The position numbers and the translations under genes were made by a program. A model generated the notes under the pieces. That model ran no database searches, was not told the origin of the DNA, and worked only from the letters and a program-made list of their open reading frames with translations. A stretch of 64,000 bases of DNA from Nocardia brevicatena NBRC 12119 (GTDB lineage Bacteria > Actinomycetota > Actinomycetes > Mycobacteriales > Mycobacteriaceae): positions 124,001-188,000 of the forward strand of contig NZ_BAFU01000068.1 of the NCBI RefSeq assembly GCF_000308495.1. The letters are read 5' to 3'. Below, one piece after another: positions 33,286 to 41,560 of this stretch (positions are counted from its first letter, which is position 1; every line of letters starts with the position of its first letter).

Positions 33286-35181
33286 ATGGCCGCCGTGGAT
33301 ACCGCCGACACCGTGTACCTCGAACCTCCCGCCACCGAACCCGGAACGGATGCGGCCCACCAGGTGCTACATCGGGTGTTCGGCTACGAGAGCTTCCGGG
33401 GTGAACAGCACGAGATCGTGCGGCATGTGGTGGACGGCGGCGACGCACTGGTACTCATGCCGACCGGCGGCGGCAAATCACTGTGCTACCAGGTCCCCGC
33501 GCTGGTCCGCCCGGGGGTCGGGGTGGTGATCTCGCCCCTGATCGCGCTGATGCAGGACCAGGTGGACGCGCTCAGCGCGCTCGGGGTGCGGGCCGGATTC
33601 CTGAACTCGACCCAGTTCCCGGACGAGCGGCGCACGGTGGAGGCGCAATTCCTCGCGGGGGAACTGGATCTGCTGTACCTGGCACCGGAACGGCTGCGGC
33701 TGGAATCGACGGCGAACCTGTTCGACCGCGGCAGGATCGCCCTGTTCGCGATCGACGAGGCGCACTGCGTCTCGCAGTGGGGCCATGATTTCCGGCCCGA
33801 CTATCTGGCGCTGTCGGTCCTGCACGAACGCTGGCCGGATGTCCCCCGAATCGCGCTGACCGCGACCGCTACCGAGAAGACCCGCGACGAGATCGTCTCC
33901 CGGCTCGATCTGGGCACGGCCCGCCGGTTCGTCGCCGGCTTCGACCGGCCCAACATCCAGTACCGGATCGAACCGAAAAACCGCCCCGAGCGGCAGTTGC
34001 TCGATTTCATCCGCACCGAACACGCGGGCGACGCGGGCATCGTCTACTGCCTGTCCCGTAATTCGGTCGAGAAGACCGCCGCATTCCTCACCGAGAACGG
34101 CATCGACGCGGTGCCATACCACGCCGGCCTGGACAACCGCACCCGCGCCGCGAACCAGGCCCGGTTCCTGCGCGAGGACGGTCTCGTGGTGGTCGCCACC
34201 ATCGCCTTCGGAATGGGTATCGACAAACCCGACGTGCGGTTCGTCGCCCACCTGGACCTGCCCAAATCGGTCGAGGGCTACTACCAGGAAACCGGGCGCG
34301 CCGGGCGCGACGGCCTGGCCTCCACCGCGTGGATGGTCTACGGCCTGCAGGATGTGGTGCAGCAGCGCAAACTCATCGACGCCTCCGAGGGCGACGCCGC
34401 CCACCGCAGGCAGCTGCAATTGCATCTGGACGCCATGCTCGCCCTGTGCGAGACGGTGACCTGTCGCCGCACCCAGCTGCTCGCCTATTTCGGTCAGCAC
34501 ACCGAGCCGTGCGGAAACTGTGATACCTGCCTGCAGCCGCCGGAATCCTGGGACGGTACCGTCGCCGCGCAGAAGCTACTGTCCGCGGTGCTGCGGCTGA
34601 AACGGGAACGCGGTCAGAGCTTCGGCGCCGGGCATGTGATCGATATCCTGTTGGGCAAGAAGAACCAGAAGGTCCAGCAGTACGACCATCACGAGCTCAG
34701 CGTGTTCGGGGTGGGCACCGATCTGCGCGATACCGAGTGGCGGGGTGTGGTGCGACAGCTGCTGGCCCAGGGCCTGTTGGCCGTGCACGGGGATTACGGC
34801 GTGCTCACCCTCACCGAGGCCAGTAGCGAGGTGCTGTTCGACGGCCGCACCGTGCGCCTGCGCCGCGAACCGGAGCGTCCGGCTCCCGCTCGCGCCGTCC
34901 GCTCCGCCAAGGCCGCCAAGAGCGTCACGGCCGAGCTCACGGGCCCGGATGCCGAGTTGTTCGAGAAACTGCGCGAATGGCGGGCCGCCACCGCCAGGGA
35001 ACAGGGAGTGCCCGCCTACGTGGTCTTCCACGACGCCACGCTGCGCGAGATCGCGGCCTGCAAACCGGCGGGTCTGGCCGGGCTGGGCGGTGTCACCGGA
35101 GTGGGCGAGAACAAGCTGGCCCGCTACGGCGAGCAAGTGCTCGAGGTACTCACGGACGCGGCGGACGATCCCGCACTGTGA
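33286..35181 (+). CDS. recQ: ATP-dependent DNA helicase RecQ
   Basis: Starting at ATG 33286 the protein has 631 residues. Helicase motifs: [17 protein letters not shown] (I), [11 protein letters not shown] (Ia), [20 protein letters not shown] (II and RecQ loop), ALTATAT (III), [29 protein letters not shown] and [10 protein letters not shown] (VI). It continues with the RecQ zinc site ([20 protein letters not shown]), a winged-helix domain and a C-terminal HRDC domain. It unwinds DNA 3' to 5' in recombination repair. The upstream ribosome site is weak; GTG 33295 is an alternative start. Confidence 0.95.
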   Translation: MAAVDTADTVYLEPPATEPGTDAAHQVLHRVFGYESFRGEQHEIVRHVVDGGDALVLMPTGGGKSLCYQVPALVRPGVGVVISPLIALMQDQVDALSALGVRAGFLNSTQFPDERRTVEAQFLAGELDLLYLAPERLRLESTANLFDRGRIALFAIDEAHCVSQWGHDFRPDYLALSVLHERWPDVPRIALTATATEKTRDEIVSRLDLGTARRFVAGFDRPNIQYRIEPKNRPERQLLDFIRTEHAGDAGIVYCLSRNSVEKTAAFLTENGIDAVPYHAGLDNRTRAANQARFLREDGLVVVATIAFGMGIDKPDVRFVAHLDLPKSVEGYYQETGRAGRDGLASTAWMVYGLQDVVQQRKLIDASEGDAAHRRQLQLHLDAMLALCETVTCRRTQLLAYFGQHTEPCGNCDTCLQPPESWDGTVAAQKLLSAVLRLKRERGQSFGAGHVIDILLGKKNQKVQQYDHHELSVFGVGTDLRDTEWRGVVRQLLAQGLLAVHGDYGVLTLTEASSEVLFDGRTVRLRREPERPAPARAVRSAKAAKSVTAELTGPDAELFEKLREWRAATAREQGVPAYVVFHDATLREIAACKPAGLAGLGGVTGVGENKLARYGEQVLEVLTDAADDPAL

Positions 35182-35296
35182 CGCTCCCACCGGCGAGCAA
35201 CGGGCACCACTCGTTCGGACCGGCCGCCGGATCCTGTTGGACACCCCGGCCCGGTATTCCCGCGCGGCGGAAAGCTCCCGACTAGCGTTATGCGAC

Positions 35297-35536
35297 ATGG
35301 AAACTGGTGACGGCTCCGGTGGGGAGGAAGTGGACGCCGGCGGTGGCACTCAGGGCGGCGAAGTACCCCGTCCTTCCGGCGCGACCGCCCGCCGCGGGGA
35401 TCCCGCCGTGGAGATCACGTGGCTCGGCCGCCGCCTCCCACGCCGCCGACGCGGCCACCTGCCCCGGCTGTCTACCCTGTTACTGCTCGGCGCGTTCATT
35501 GCGGTGCTGGTGCTCTACCTGATGCTGCAACCATAA
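35297..35536 (+). CDS. Small C-terminally anchored membrane protein
   Basis: ATG 35297 encodes 79 residues: an acidic Gly-rich N-terminus, a basic segment (WLGRRLPRRRRGHLPR) and one terminal hydrophobic helix (LSTLLLLGAFIAVLVLYLML). It lies between recQ and smpB. Its codon use is normal and its topology is that of a tail-anchored protein, but I recognise no family. Confidence 0.5.
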   Translation: METGDGSGGEEVDAGGGTQGGEVPRPSGATARRGDPAVEITWLGRRLPRRRRGHLPRLSTLLLLGAFIAVLVLYLMLQP

Positions 35537-35593
35537 CGACCCGCCCGCGCACCGGGAATAAACCGATTGCCCCGGAGCCTTAAGGTTGACGTT

Positions 35594-36067
35594 ATGAAGG
35601 AGAAGGGGCGCAAGGTCATCGCGACCAACCGCCGGGCACGGCACAACTACACGATCCTGGATACCTATGAGGCCGGGATCGCGCTGGTCGGTACCGAGGT
35701 CAAGAGTCTGCGTGAGGGCAAGGCCTCGCTGGTGGACGCCTTCGCCACCGTGGACGACGGCGAGGTATGGCTGCGCGGGCTGCACATCCCCGAGTTCAGC
35801 CACGGCACCTGGACCAACCACGCGCCGCGCCGGGTCCGCAAGCTCCTGCTACACCGGCGGGAGATCGAGCGCCTGGTCGGCAAGTCCCGCGAAGGCAACC
35901 AGACCCTCGTTCCGCTGTCGATGTACTTCTCCGACGGCAAGGTGAAGGTCGAACTGGCCTTGGCCAAGGGTAAGCAGGACTACGACAAACGGCAGGACAT
36001 CGCCCGCCGCACCGCCGAACGCGAGGTGACCAGGGAAATCGGCCGCCGTGTCAAGGGCATGCGGTAG
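35594..36067 (+). CDS. smpB: SsrA-binding protein SmpB
   Basis: The 157-residue protein has the SmpB beta-barrel signature ([38 protein letters not shown]) and the C-terminal tail ([18 protein letters not shown]) that enters the ribosomal decoding site. It delivers tmRNA to stalled ribosomes in trans-translation. The ssrA gene follows 97 bases downstream on the same strand, as in many actinobacteria. Confidence 0.97.
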   Translation: MKEKGRKVIATNRRARHNYTILDTYEAGIALVGTEVKSLREGKASLVDAFATVDDGEVWLRGLHIPEFSHGTWTNHAPRRVRKLLLHRREIERLVGKSREGNQTLVPLSMYFSDGKVKVELALAKGKQDYDKRQDIARRTAEREVTREIGRRVKGMR

Positions 36068-36164
36068 CGCGGATACGGTCGGGTGCACGCGCCCGAATAA
36101 TGGGAATGCATCCGGCGAGCGAGGTGTTAACATAGCTGGCCGCGGCAAGATGCCGGGGACGTAC

Positions 36165-36534
36165 GGGGCTGAACGGTTTCGACTGCGTACGTTGATTCAA
36201 GGGAAGCGTGTCGGTGCAGGCAAGAGACCACCGTTAAGCGTCGTTGCAACCAATTAAGCGCCGATTCTCATCAGCGCGAGTACGCTCTCGCTGCCTAAGC
36301 GACAGCGTCTCTGTCGGCCCGGGATTCGCCCTCGCTCCCGGTGCCGGCATCAGCTAGAGGGCTCACCGTGCGGCTCGGTCGCGGAGTAGCACGGGACAGC
36401 ACACAGCGACTGGGATCGTCATCCCGGCTTGTTCGCGAGACCGGGAGATCCGAGTAGAGGCACAGCGAACTGCACACGGAGAAGCCTTGGTGACACTGCG
36501 GAGGACCCGGGTTCGATTCCCGGCAGCTCCACCA
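36165..36534 (+). ncRNA. ssrA: Transfer-messenger RNA (tmRNA)
   Basis: The RNA begins GGGGCTGAACGGTTTCGACT and ends with a tRNA-like domain (GTTCGATTCCCGGCAGCTCC then ACCA). The acceptor GGGGCTG pairs with CAGCTCC, including the G-U pair needed for alanylation. The tag reading frame at 36260-36298 encodes ADSHQREYALAA and a stop. The 3' end remains intact although a serine-integrase element is inserted directly after it; the element must have supplied the same 3' sequence. Confidence 0.97.
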
Positions 36535-38167
36535 AATTAGTAGTTGTACGAACTAGTCCCTCCGGGGCGCTGACCGACGGTTTACCGCTGGTCAGCGCCC
36601 CGGAGGCATTTGTGGGGGCGTTGACGGGGGTGTCGTGGTCGGTGCCGGGTTGGGGGATTCGGAATACGGGGACGATGGTGTCGGGTCCGGTGATCTTGAT
36701 TTTGGCGATGAGTGTGTCGATGATCGCTTTGCGGGTCTGGTCGTTGCCGGAGGCGATGATGGTGGCGATGTGGTCGGCGATGTCGGTCAGGGCGGCGGGG
36801 GAGGGGAGGGTCGGTGCGTTGTCGACGGTGGCGAGGAGTTCGTCTCGGCGGGTGGTGAGTTGTCGGCTGGAGTCGCGTAGTTCGGTGAGTCGTGAGCTGA
36901 CCAGTTCGGGGTCCATGGTGCCGTTTTCGAACGCTGTGAGGTAGCGGTCGATCTTGGTGTTGATGTCGGTGATCTTGGCGCGGACGGTGGTCAGCTCTTG
37001 GTGGTCGGTGGCTTGTCCGGCGTGGTGCTGGCGCTGGGCTTCGGTGACGGCGTCGGCGATGAGTGTGTCATTGTCGCGGTAGAAGGCTGTCAGGGCGTGG
37101 AGGACGGCGGTTTCGGCGGCGTCGGCGTCGATCCGGTAGCCGTCGCATTTCTCGGTGCCGTAGCGGTTGCGGTTATGGCAGAAGTAGTACCGGTAGATCT
37201 TCTTGTTCCGGCCGTGGCTGCGTGAGCCGACCATGGCGCTGCCGCAGGTGGGGCAGCGCATCTTCCCGGTCAAGTCGTAGTCGTAGCTGTTGGCGCGCAG
37301 GCGGGCGGGTTCGGTGGTGCGCTGGGTGGTGATGCGTTCGGCTTCGGCGAAGGCGGCTGGGTCGATGAGGGGTTCGTGGCAGTCGGTGGTGGTGATGTCG
37401 CGGAAGGTAAGTTCTCCGAGATAGATGCGGTTGGCGAGTATCCGCAGAACGGAATAGCCGGACCAGGTGCCGCCGCCACTGTTGCGGTGCCCGCGTGTGT
37501 TCAGCATGCGGGCGATGGTGGTGGAGCCGAGGCGGTCGTTTGTGTAGAGCTGAAATATCAGGCGAACGATCGGGGATTCGCCAGGGTGGGGAATGAGGGT
37601 GTGTGCGGTTTTGTCGGCGGTGTAGCCGAAGGGTCGCCTGCCGCCTTTCCAGAGCCCTTTCGCGGCTTTGCGTTCCATTCCGGCGATGACACGGTCGATG
37701 ATGGTGTCGCGTTCGAATTGTGCGAAGGTGCCGAGCATTTGTACGAGCATCCGGCCCATGGGGGTCGAGGTGTCGAATGGTTCGGTTGCCGAGCGGAATA
37801 CCACATCGTATTGTTCGAGATCGTCGAGCAGGGTCACCATGTCGCGCAGGTTGCGGGAGAATCGGTCCACCCGGTAAACCAGCAGGACGTCGATCTGCCC
37901 GTCGCGGGCTGCGCGGAGGGCTTCGTGGAGGTCTTTGCGGTTGGTGGTGGCCCCGGAGGCGTCGTCGGAGAAGCGTCGCACGATATGCCAGCCGGGCTGG
38001 GAAGCCACGTAGGCTTCGAGGCGCGTGGTTTGTGCGTCGATGGAGTAGGGCTGGTGGTCGTCGTCGGTGGAGCGGCGTGTGTAGATGGCGACTCGTACTG
38101 TTTCGAGTTCTTCCAATCGCGCGTGAAATCCGCGCTTGACGTTATTCTTTTTTCTTGCATGGGTCAT
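36419..38167 (-). CDS. Large serine integrase (site-specific recombinase)
   Basis: ATG 38167 has GAGGAG 9 bases upstream; TTG 38173 is an alternative. The 582-residue protein has a resolvase domain with the nucleophile in YTRRSTDD (Ser 33) and VYRVDRFSRNLRDMVTLLDD. A recombinase domain (KGLWKGGRRPFGYTADKT) follows, then a zinc ribbon (MRCPTCGSAMVGS to CHNRNRYGTEKCDG), a coiled-coil segment and a tail. Large serine integrases recombine attP and attB without cofactors. The last 39 residues (LVELPGIEPGSSAV onward) are encoded by the antisense strand of ssrA, so this tail comes from the integration site rather than the element. Confidence 0.92.
   Translation of the reverse strand: MTHARKKNNVKRGFHARLEELETVRVAIYTRRSTDDDHQPYSIDAQTTRLEAYVASQPGWHIVRRFSDDASGATTNRKDLHEALRAARDGQIDVLLVYRVDRFSRNLRDMVTLLDDLEQYDVVFRSATEPFDTSTPMGRMLVQMLGTFAQFERDTIIDRVIAGMERKAAKGLWKGGRRPFGYTADKTAHTLIPHPGESPIVRLIFQLYTNDRLGSTTIARMLNTRGHRNSGGGTWSGYSVLRILANRIYLGELTFRDITTTDCHEPLIDPAAFAEAERITTQRTTEPARLRANSYDYDLTGKMRCPTCGSAMVGSRSHGRNKKIYRYYFCHNRNRYGTEKCDGYRIDADAAETAVLHALTAFYRDNDTLIADAVTEAQRQHHAGQATDHQELTTVRAKITDINTKIDRYLTAFENGTMDPELVSSRLTELRDSSRQLTTRRDELLATVDNAPTLPSPAALTDIADHIATIIASGNDQTRKAIIDTLIAKIKITGPDTIVPVFRIPQPGTDHDTPVNAPTNASGALTSGKPSVSAPEGLVRTTTNLVELPGIEPGSSAVSPRLLRVQFAVPLLGSPGLANKPG
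36559..36606. terminator. 17-bp perfect inverted repeat beyond ssrA
   Basis: CCTCCGGGGCGCTGACC (36559-36575) is perfectly complementary to 36590-36606 around a 14-base loop. It starts 25 bases after the ssrA 3' end and lies inside the 3' coding part of the integrase. No T-tract follows on either strand. It could end ssrA transcription, integrase transcription or both; it is element-borne. Confidence 0.5.
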
Positions 38168-38223
38168 CGGCAATGGCTCCTCTATCTGACTCTCTCGCTC
38201 GAATCGGCGGCGGGCGATGCAAA

Positions 38224-38255
38224 ACTATTCACGCACTGGGCAGTGCGTGAATAGT
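38224..38255 (-). terminator. Terminator of the conjugation operon, 15-bp perfect palindrome
   Basis: ACTATTCACGCACTG (38224-38238) and CAGTGCGTGAATAGT (38241-38255) are perfectly complementary with a 2-base spacer. On the minus strand the hairpin ends in a T-tract (positions 38224-38221). It lies after the last gene of the tra operon and 57 bases upstream of the integrase start, so it would insulate int from tra transcription. The symmetry also suits an operator. Confidence 0.6.
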
Positions 38256-38294
38256 GAAATTCAGGATAGCTCCATTATTCGAGACATCGGTATT

Positions 38295-38603
38295 TCATGC
38301 TGCTATTTCTCCGTCGCATTCCGGTGTGCTGGTGGGAGATTTCCATTGATTGATAAGAGTCGCGAAGACGGTAACGGCCTGGTTGTATTCGTCGGGTGTC
38401 ATCTGTTCGGTCTCGACCTGTTCGACGGTGATGCGGCGCCGTTTCTTCGGTCGGTGCAGCGGCACGATGTTGTCGCCTCGTCCGTCGAGACTGCTGGCGG
38501 CGTCGGGCTGGAGGGGGTTGTGGCGGTCGGTGTGGTCTGGCACGTTTTCTCCTCCGGCGGGTTCGGGCGGTCGCGGGGTCGGTGTGGTGTGGACCGGGGT
38601 CAT
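38295..38603 (-). CDS. Small cytoplasmic protein of the conjugation operon
   Basis: The 102-residue product starts at ATG 38603, overlapping the VirB4 stop as ATGA. It has a Pro-rich N-terminus, a basic segment (HRPKKRRRITVEQVETEQMT) and a helical stretch (EYNQAVTVFATLINQWKSP). No family is recognised. Being last in the tra operon, it may be a regulator or accessory factor. Confidence 0.55.
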   Translation of the reverse strand: MTPVHTTPTPRPPEPAGGENVPDHTDRHNPLQPDAASSLDGRGDNIVPLHRPKKRRRITVEQVETEQMTPDEYNQAVTVFATLINQWKSPTSTPECDGEIAA

Positions 38604-41560
38604 GCCGCGTCCGGCTCGGGGATATCGGTGTCCAGGACGTCGTCGGCGTCGAGGCCGTCGCCGGGATGGCTGTGTAGGTTTGGTGTGGGCAATGCGTTGA
38701 GGTCGATATCGGTGTCGGTGTCGAGCGCTACGGAGTTCCCGTCTGGATTCTCGACAGAAGCGAGGAACTCCGGAGAAGTGGTGATCAGGGCGTTCTCGGT
38801 GGGTGAGGCCAGCGAGGCGAATACCGCGCGGTCGGTGCCGCCGACGGCGAGTAGTCCGCTGCCGCGTGCGGCGGAGAGCAGGAATTGTTGCTCGCCCTCG
38901 GAGAGCCGGAATGCTGCGGCGACTTCGTCGATGGCTTGGGGTGCTTGGCGGAGCAGGATCTGGGTGGCGGCGTTGGAGACGATCGCGCGCCCGAGTTCGG
39001 TGGACAGGACATCGGCGCTGTCCTGGGTGGCGACGGTGAGCCCGGCCCAGTGTTTGCGGAAGCTCTTCGCCGCCTTGAACAGGAACTGGGCTCCGGCGGG
39101 TTGGCGCATGAGCAGCCATGCTTCGTCCACGGTGACCATCCGGGGCCGCCGGTCGGCGGGGTTGGAGACCCGCCGCCATGTCGCGTCCAGGACAAGCAGG
39201 GTGCCGATGGTCTTGAGTTCCTCGGGCAGCTCCCGCAGTGAGAACACCACCAACCCGCCGTCGAGGTCGGTGGTGGTGGGTCCGTCGAGCAGTCCGGCGT
39301 AGGCGCCTGCGCCGACGTAGGGCGAGAGTCCGTCGGCGATCTCGCCGGCCGTGGGTGTGGCGAGTCGGGCCAGGTGCTCACGTAGGGCGCTCAGGGTCGG
39401 GGCCGGGTGGGTCCAGGTGGCGGGGTCGTCGGTGATTCCGGCGGCGGTATAGGTGGCGGTCAGGGCGGTGTCGAGGGCTGCTCGCTGGGTGGGGTTCTGG
39501 TTGCCGAGCAGGACCGCGACGAGGGTGTGCAGGAACAGTTTGCGGCGGGTGAGAGCGTCGGCGGGGGCACTGCGGCTGCCGTCGGGGCGGGTGTGGATTT
39601 CCAGGTCGAAGGGATTGAGCCGCTGCCCTTCCGCACCGAGCCGCAGGTGCGTGCCGCCGACCGCGTGGGCGAGGCGGCGGTATTCGTTTTCGGGGTCGAT
39701 GACGATTTGTTCGATCCCCCGATACAGCGAGCGCAGGATCTCGGTCTTGACCAGATACGACTTGCCCGCGCCGCTGCGGCCCAGGACGACCAGGTTGTGG
39801 TTGTGGGCTTCGGCGGCGAAGCGGTCCACGAACAGCAGGCCCGAGGCGGCGTCGCGGCCGTAGAACACGCCCGAAGGGCGTTCGGCCTGTGCCGGGTCGG
39901 CGGCGGGCAGTTGCGGGGAGTCGAAGGGGAACGCCGCAGCGAGGGCGGTGGTGTCGAAGGTGCGCCGCACCCGAATCAGATCCAAGCCCAGGGGCAAGGT
40001 GGTGGCCCAGGCTTGCGCGGCGCGGTAGGCCAGGGTGCAGGTGTCCACGAGCAGGCTCGCCGCCAGCGCGCGGACCGCGGCGAGTTCGTCGGCGAGTTCG
40101 GCTTCGGTGTCGGCGTGGACGGTGAGGTAGATCCCCACCCGGAACAGCCGCGCTTCGGCGCGGGCCACGCGCGCCGACAACTCAGCGGCGTCTTCGACCG
40201 CGACATCGACCTGCGGATCCGACAGGCGGCCCCGGCCCGCGTCGTGCATGCGGGAGGACTCCAGACGCGCGAGCTGGCGACGCAACTGGGTGCCGGCGGT
40301 GACCGGGTCGACGGGGTCGATGTGCACGGCGACCTCGATGCGCCCGGGATGGGTCAGTAGCGGAGCGAGCCAGCCGGCCGTGACTTCTCTGGGGTATCCG
40401 GTGACCGCGATGGTGGCGGCCCAGTCGCCGCCGATCTCCAGGTGTCGGGTGCCGATCGTCAACGACTCGGGCGCGAACCCGGCCGCCTCCGGCCCGGCGA
40501 ACGGGTCCGGCGCCCCGGCTTCGCCCGATCCGGCGGCGGTGACCACGGCCGTCGCGGACGAGACGTCGGCCGTGGCGGAGACGAGGCCCTCGGGATTGCA
40601 GCAACTGCGCAGGACCGCGCTGGCTTGGAAGTCGTCGAGGGCGGTGACGGTCACGCCCAGCGGGGACAAGACATCGGCGGCTTCGTTGAGCCGACGCAGC
40701 AGCCGCGACTCCGCGCCGCGACGCACGGCGGTCGACATGGCACGCCGGGTCCGGTTTCGCCTGAACAGGTTGGCCCGCGGCGAGGTGGTGGCGAGGTGGT
40801 TGAGTGGTTCGTGCCAGACGAGCAGTACCTGGCGGCGGGCCAGGTACTCCCCCGCAGCGAGGTCGTTCAGGTGCGCGGCGTGATCGGCTGCGGCGACGGC
40901 CAGCTCCGCAGACATTTCGCGGGCGGCGGCATGCAGGCCGGTGAGGTGGGCGGTCAGGTCAAGGCGGGCCGAGCGGATGAGAACCTGTACGGGCTGGCGC
41001 AAGGTGTGCAGCCAGCCCGCGAGCTGCCCGACGAGGCTGTCCTGCTCGGCCGGGGTCCGCAACGACAGATTCAAGGTGCCCGCGACCGCGACGACAGCCA
41101 GCCCGTCGCCCCCGAGATCGATCACCCCGACACCAGTACTGCCGGGGGTCACCGCTTCCGGTAGCCGCTGATCCTGAGTCGATAGTGCTGCCGGGCGCGG
41201 CGGGCGGGGGCGAGATCGCGTGGCGCGGTCGGTGATCCACCTCGGCGCCGCGAGTGCAGTTGCCTCGGTGCCGGTCACGAGGTGGCGGGATGAGAGGCGG
41301 TGCCGGATCGCGGCGACCAGCAGCAGGTCGGTGGAGAGCCCGTCGCGGCGGGTCGAGATGGCGACGGTGACCACGACCGCGATCGGAGCGGCAGCGGCAA
41401 GGAACACCGCGGGTGCGAGGACGGCCCGGGTCGCGATCCACGCCGAGTACAGCAGTAGTGCGGTGGCGGCGAGGATGGCGAGCTGACGGGCGGTGAACGG
41501 GCCGATCAACCGATCGGAGCGATCGACATCAGCAGGTATACGAACGATCGTGCTGCTCAT
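38600..41560 (-). CDS. PrgI-VirB4 fusion: type IV secretion ATPase
   Basis: ATG 41560 follows GAGGAGG; the open frame continues upstream but that part is a shadow of the VirB6-like gene. The 986-residue protein starts with a PrgI-type segment (IPADVDRSDRLIGPFTARQL and two membrane helices, residues 26-69). A VirB4/TraC ATPase follows with Walker A LGRSGAGKSYLVKTE (residues 593-607), VIDPENEYRRLAHAVGG, Walker B RMVTVDEAWLLMRQP and VATQDSADVL. VirB4 proteins power pilus assembly and substrate transfer at the membrane. Walker motifs are intact. Its start overlaps the VirB6-like stop as ATGA. Confidence 0.9.
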   Translation of the reverse strand: MSSTIVRIPADVDRSDRLIGPFTARQLAILAATALLLYSAWIATRAVLAPAVFLAAAAPIAVVVTVAISTRRDGLSTDLLLVAAIRHRLSSRHLVTGTEATALAAPRWITDRATRSRPRPPRPAALSTQDQRLPEAVTPGSTGVGVIDLGGDGLAVVAVAGTLNLSLRTPAEQDSLVGQLAGWLHTLRQPVQVLIRSARLDLTAHLTGLHAAAREMSAELAVAAADHAAHLNDLAAGEYLARRQVLLVWHEPLNHLATTSPRANLFRRNRTRRAMSTAVRRGAESRLLRRLNEAADVLSPLGVTVTALDDFQASAVLRSCCNPEGLVSATADVSSATAVVTAAGSGEAGAPDPFAGPEAAGFAPESLTIGTRHLEIGGDWAATIAVTGYPREVTAGWLAPLLTHPGRIEVAVHIDPVDPVTAGTQLRRQLARLESSRMHDAGRGRLSDPQVDVAVEDAAELSARVARAEARLFRVGIYLTVHADTEAELADELAAVRALAASLLVDTCTLAYRAAQAWATTLPLGLDLIRVRRTFDTTALAAAFPFDSPQLPAADPAQAERPSGVFYGRDAASGLLFVDRFAAEAHNHNLVVLGRSGAGKSYLVKTEILRSLYRGIEQIVIDPENEYRRLAHAVGGTHLRLGAEGQRLNPFDLEIHTRPDGSRSAPADALTRRKLFLHTLVAVLLGNQNPTQRAALDTALTATYTAAGITDDPATWTHPAPTLSALREHLARLATPTAGEIADGLSPYVGAGAYAGLLDGPTTTDLDGGLVVFSLRELPEELKTIGTLLVLDATWRRVSNPADRRPRMVTVDEAWLLMRQPAGAQFLFKAAKSFRKHWAGLTVATQDSADVLSTELGRAIVSNAATQILLRQAPQAIDEVAAAFRLSEGEQQFLLSAARGSGLLAVGGTDRAVFASLASPTENALITTSPEFLASVENPDGNSVALDTDTDIDLNALPTPNLHSHPGDGLDADDVLDTDIPEPDAA

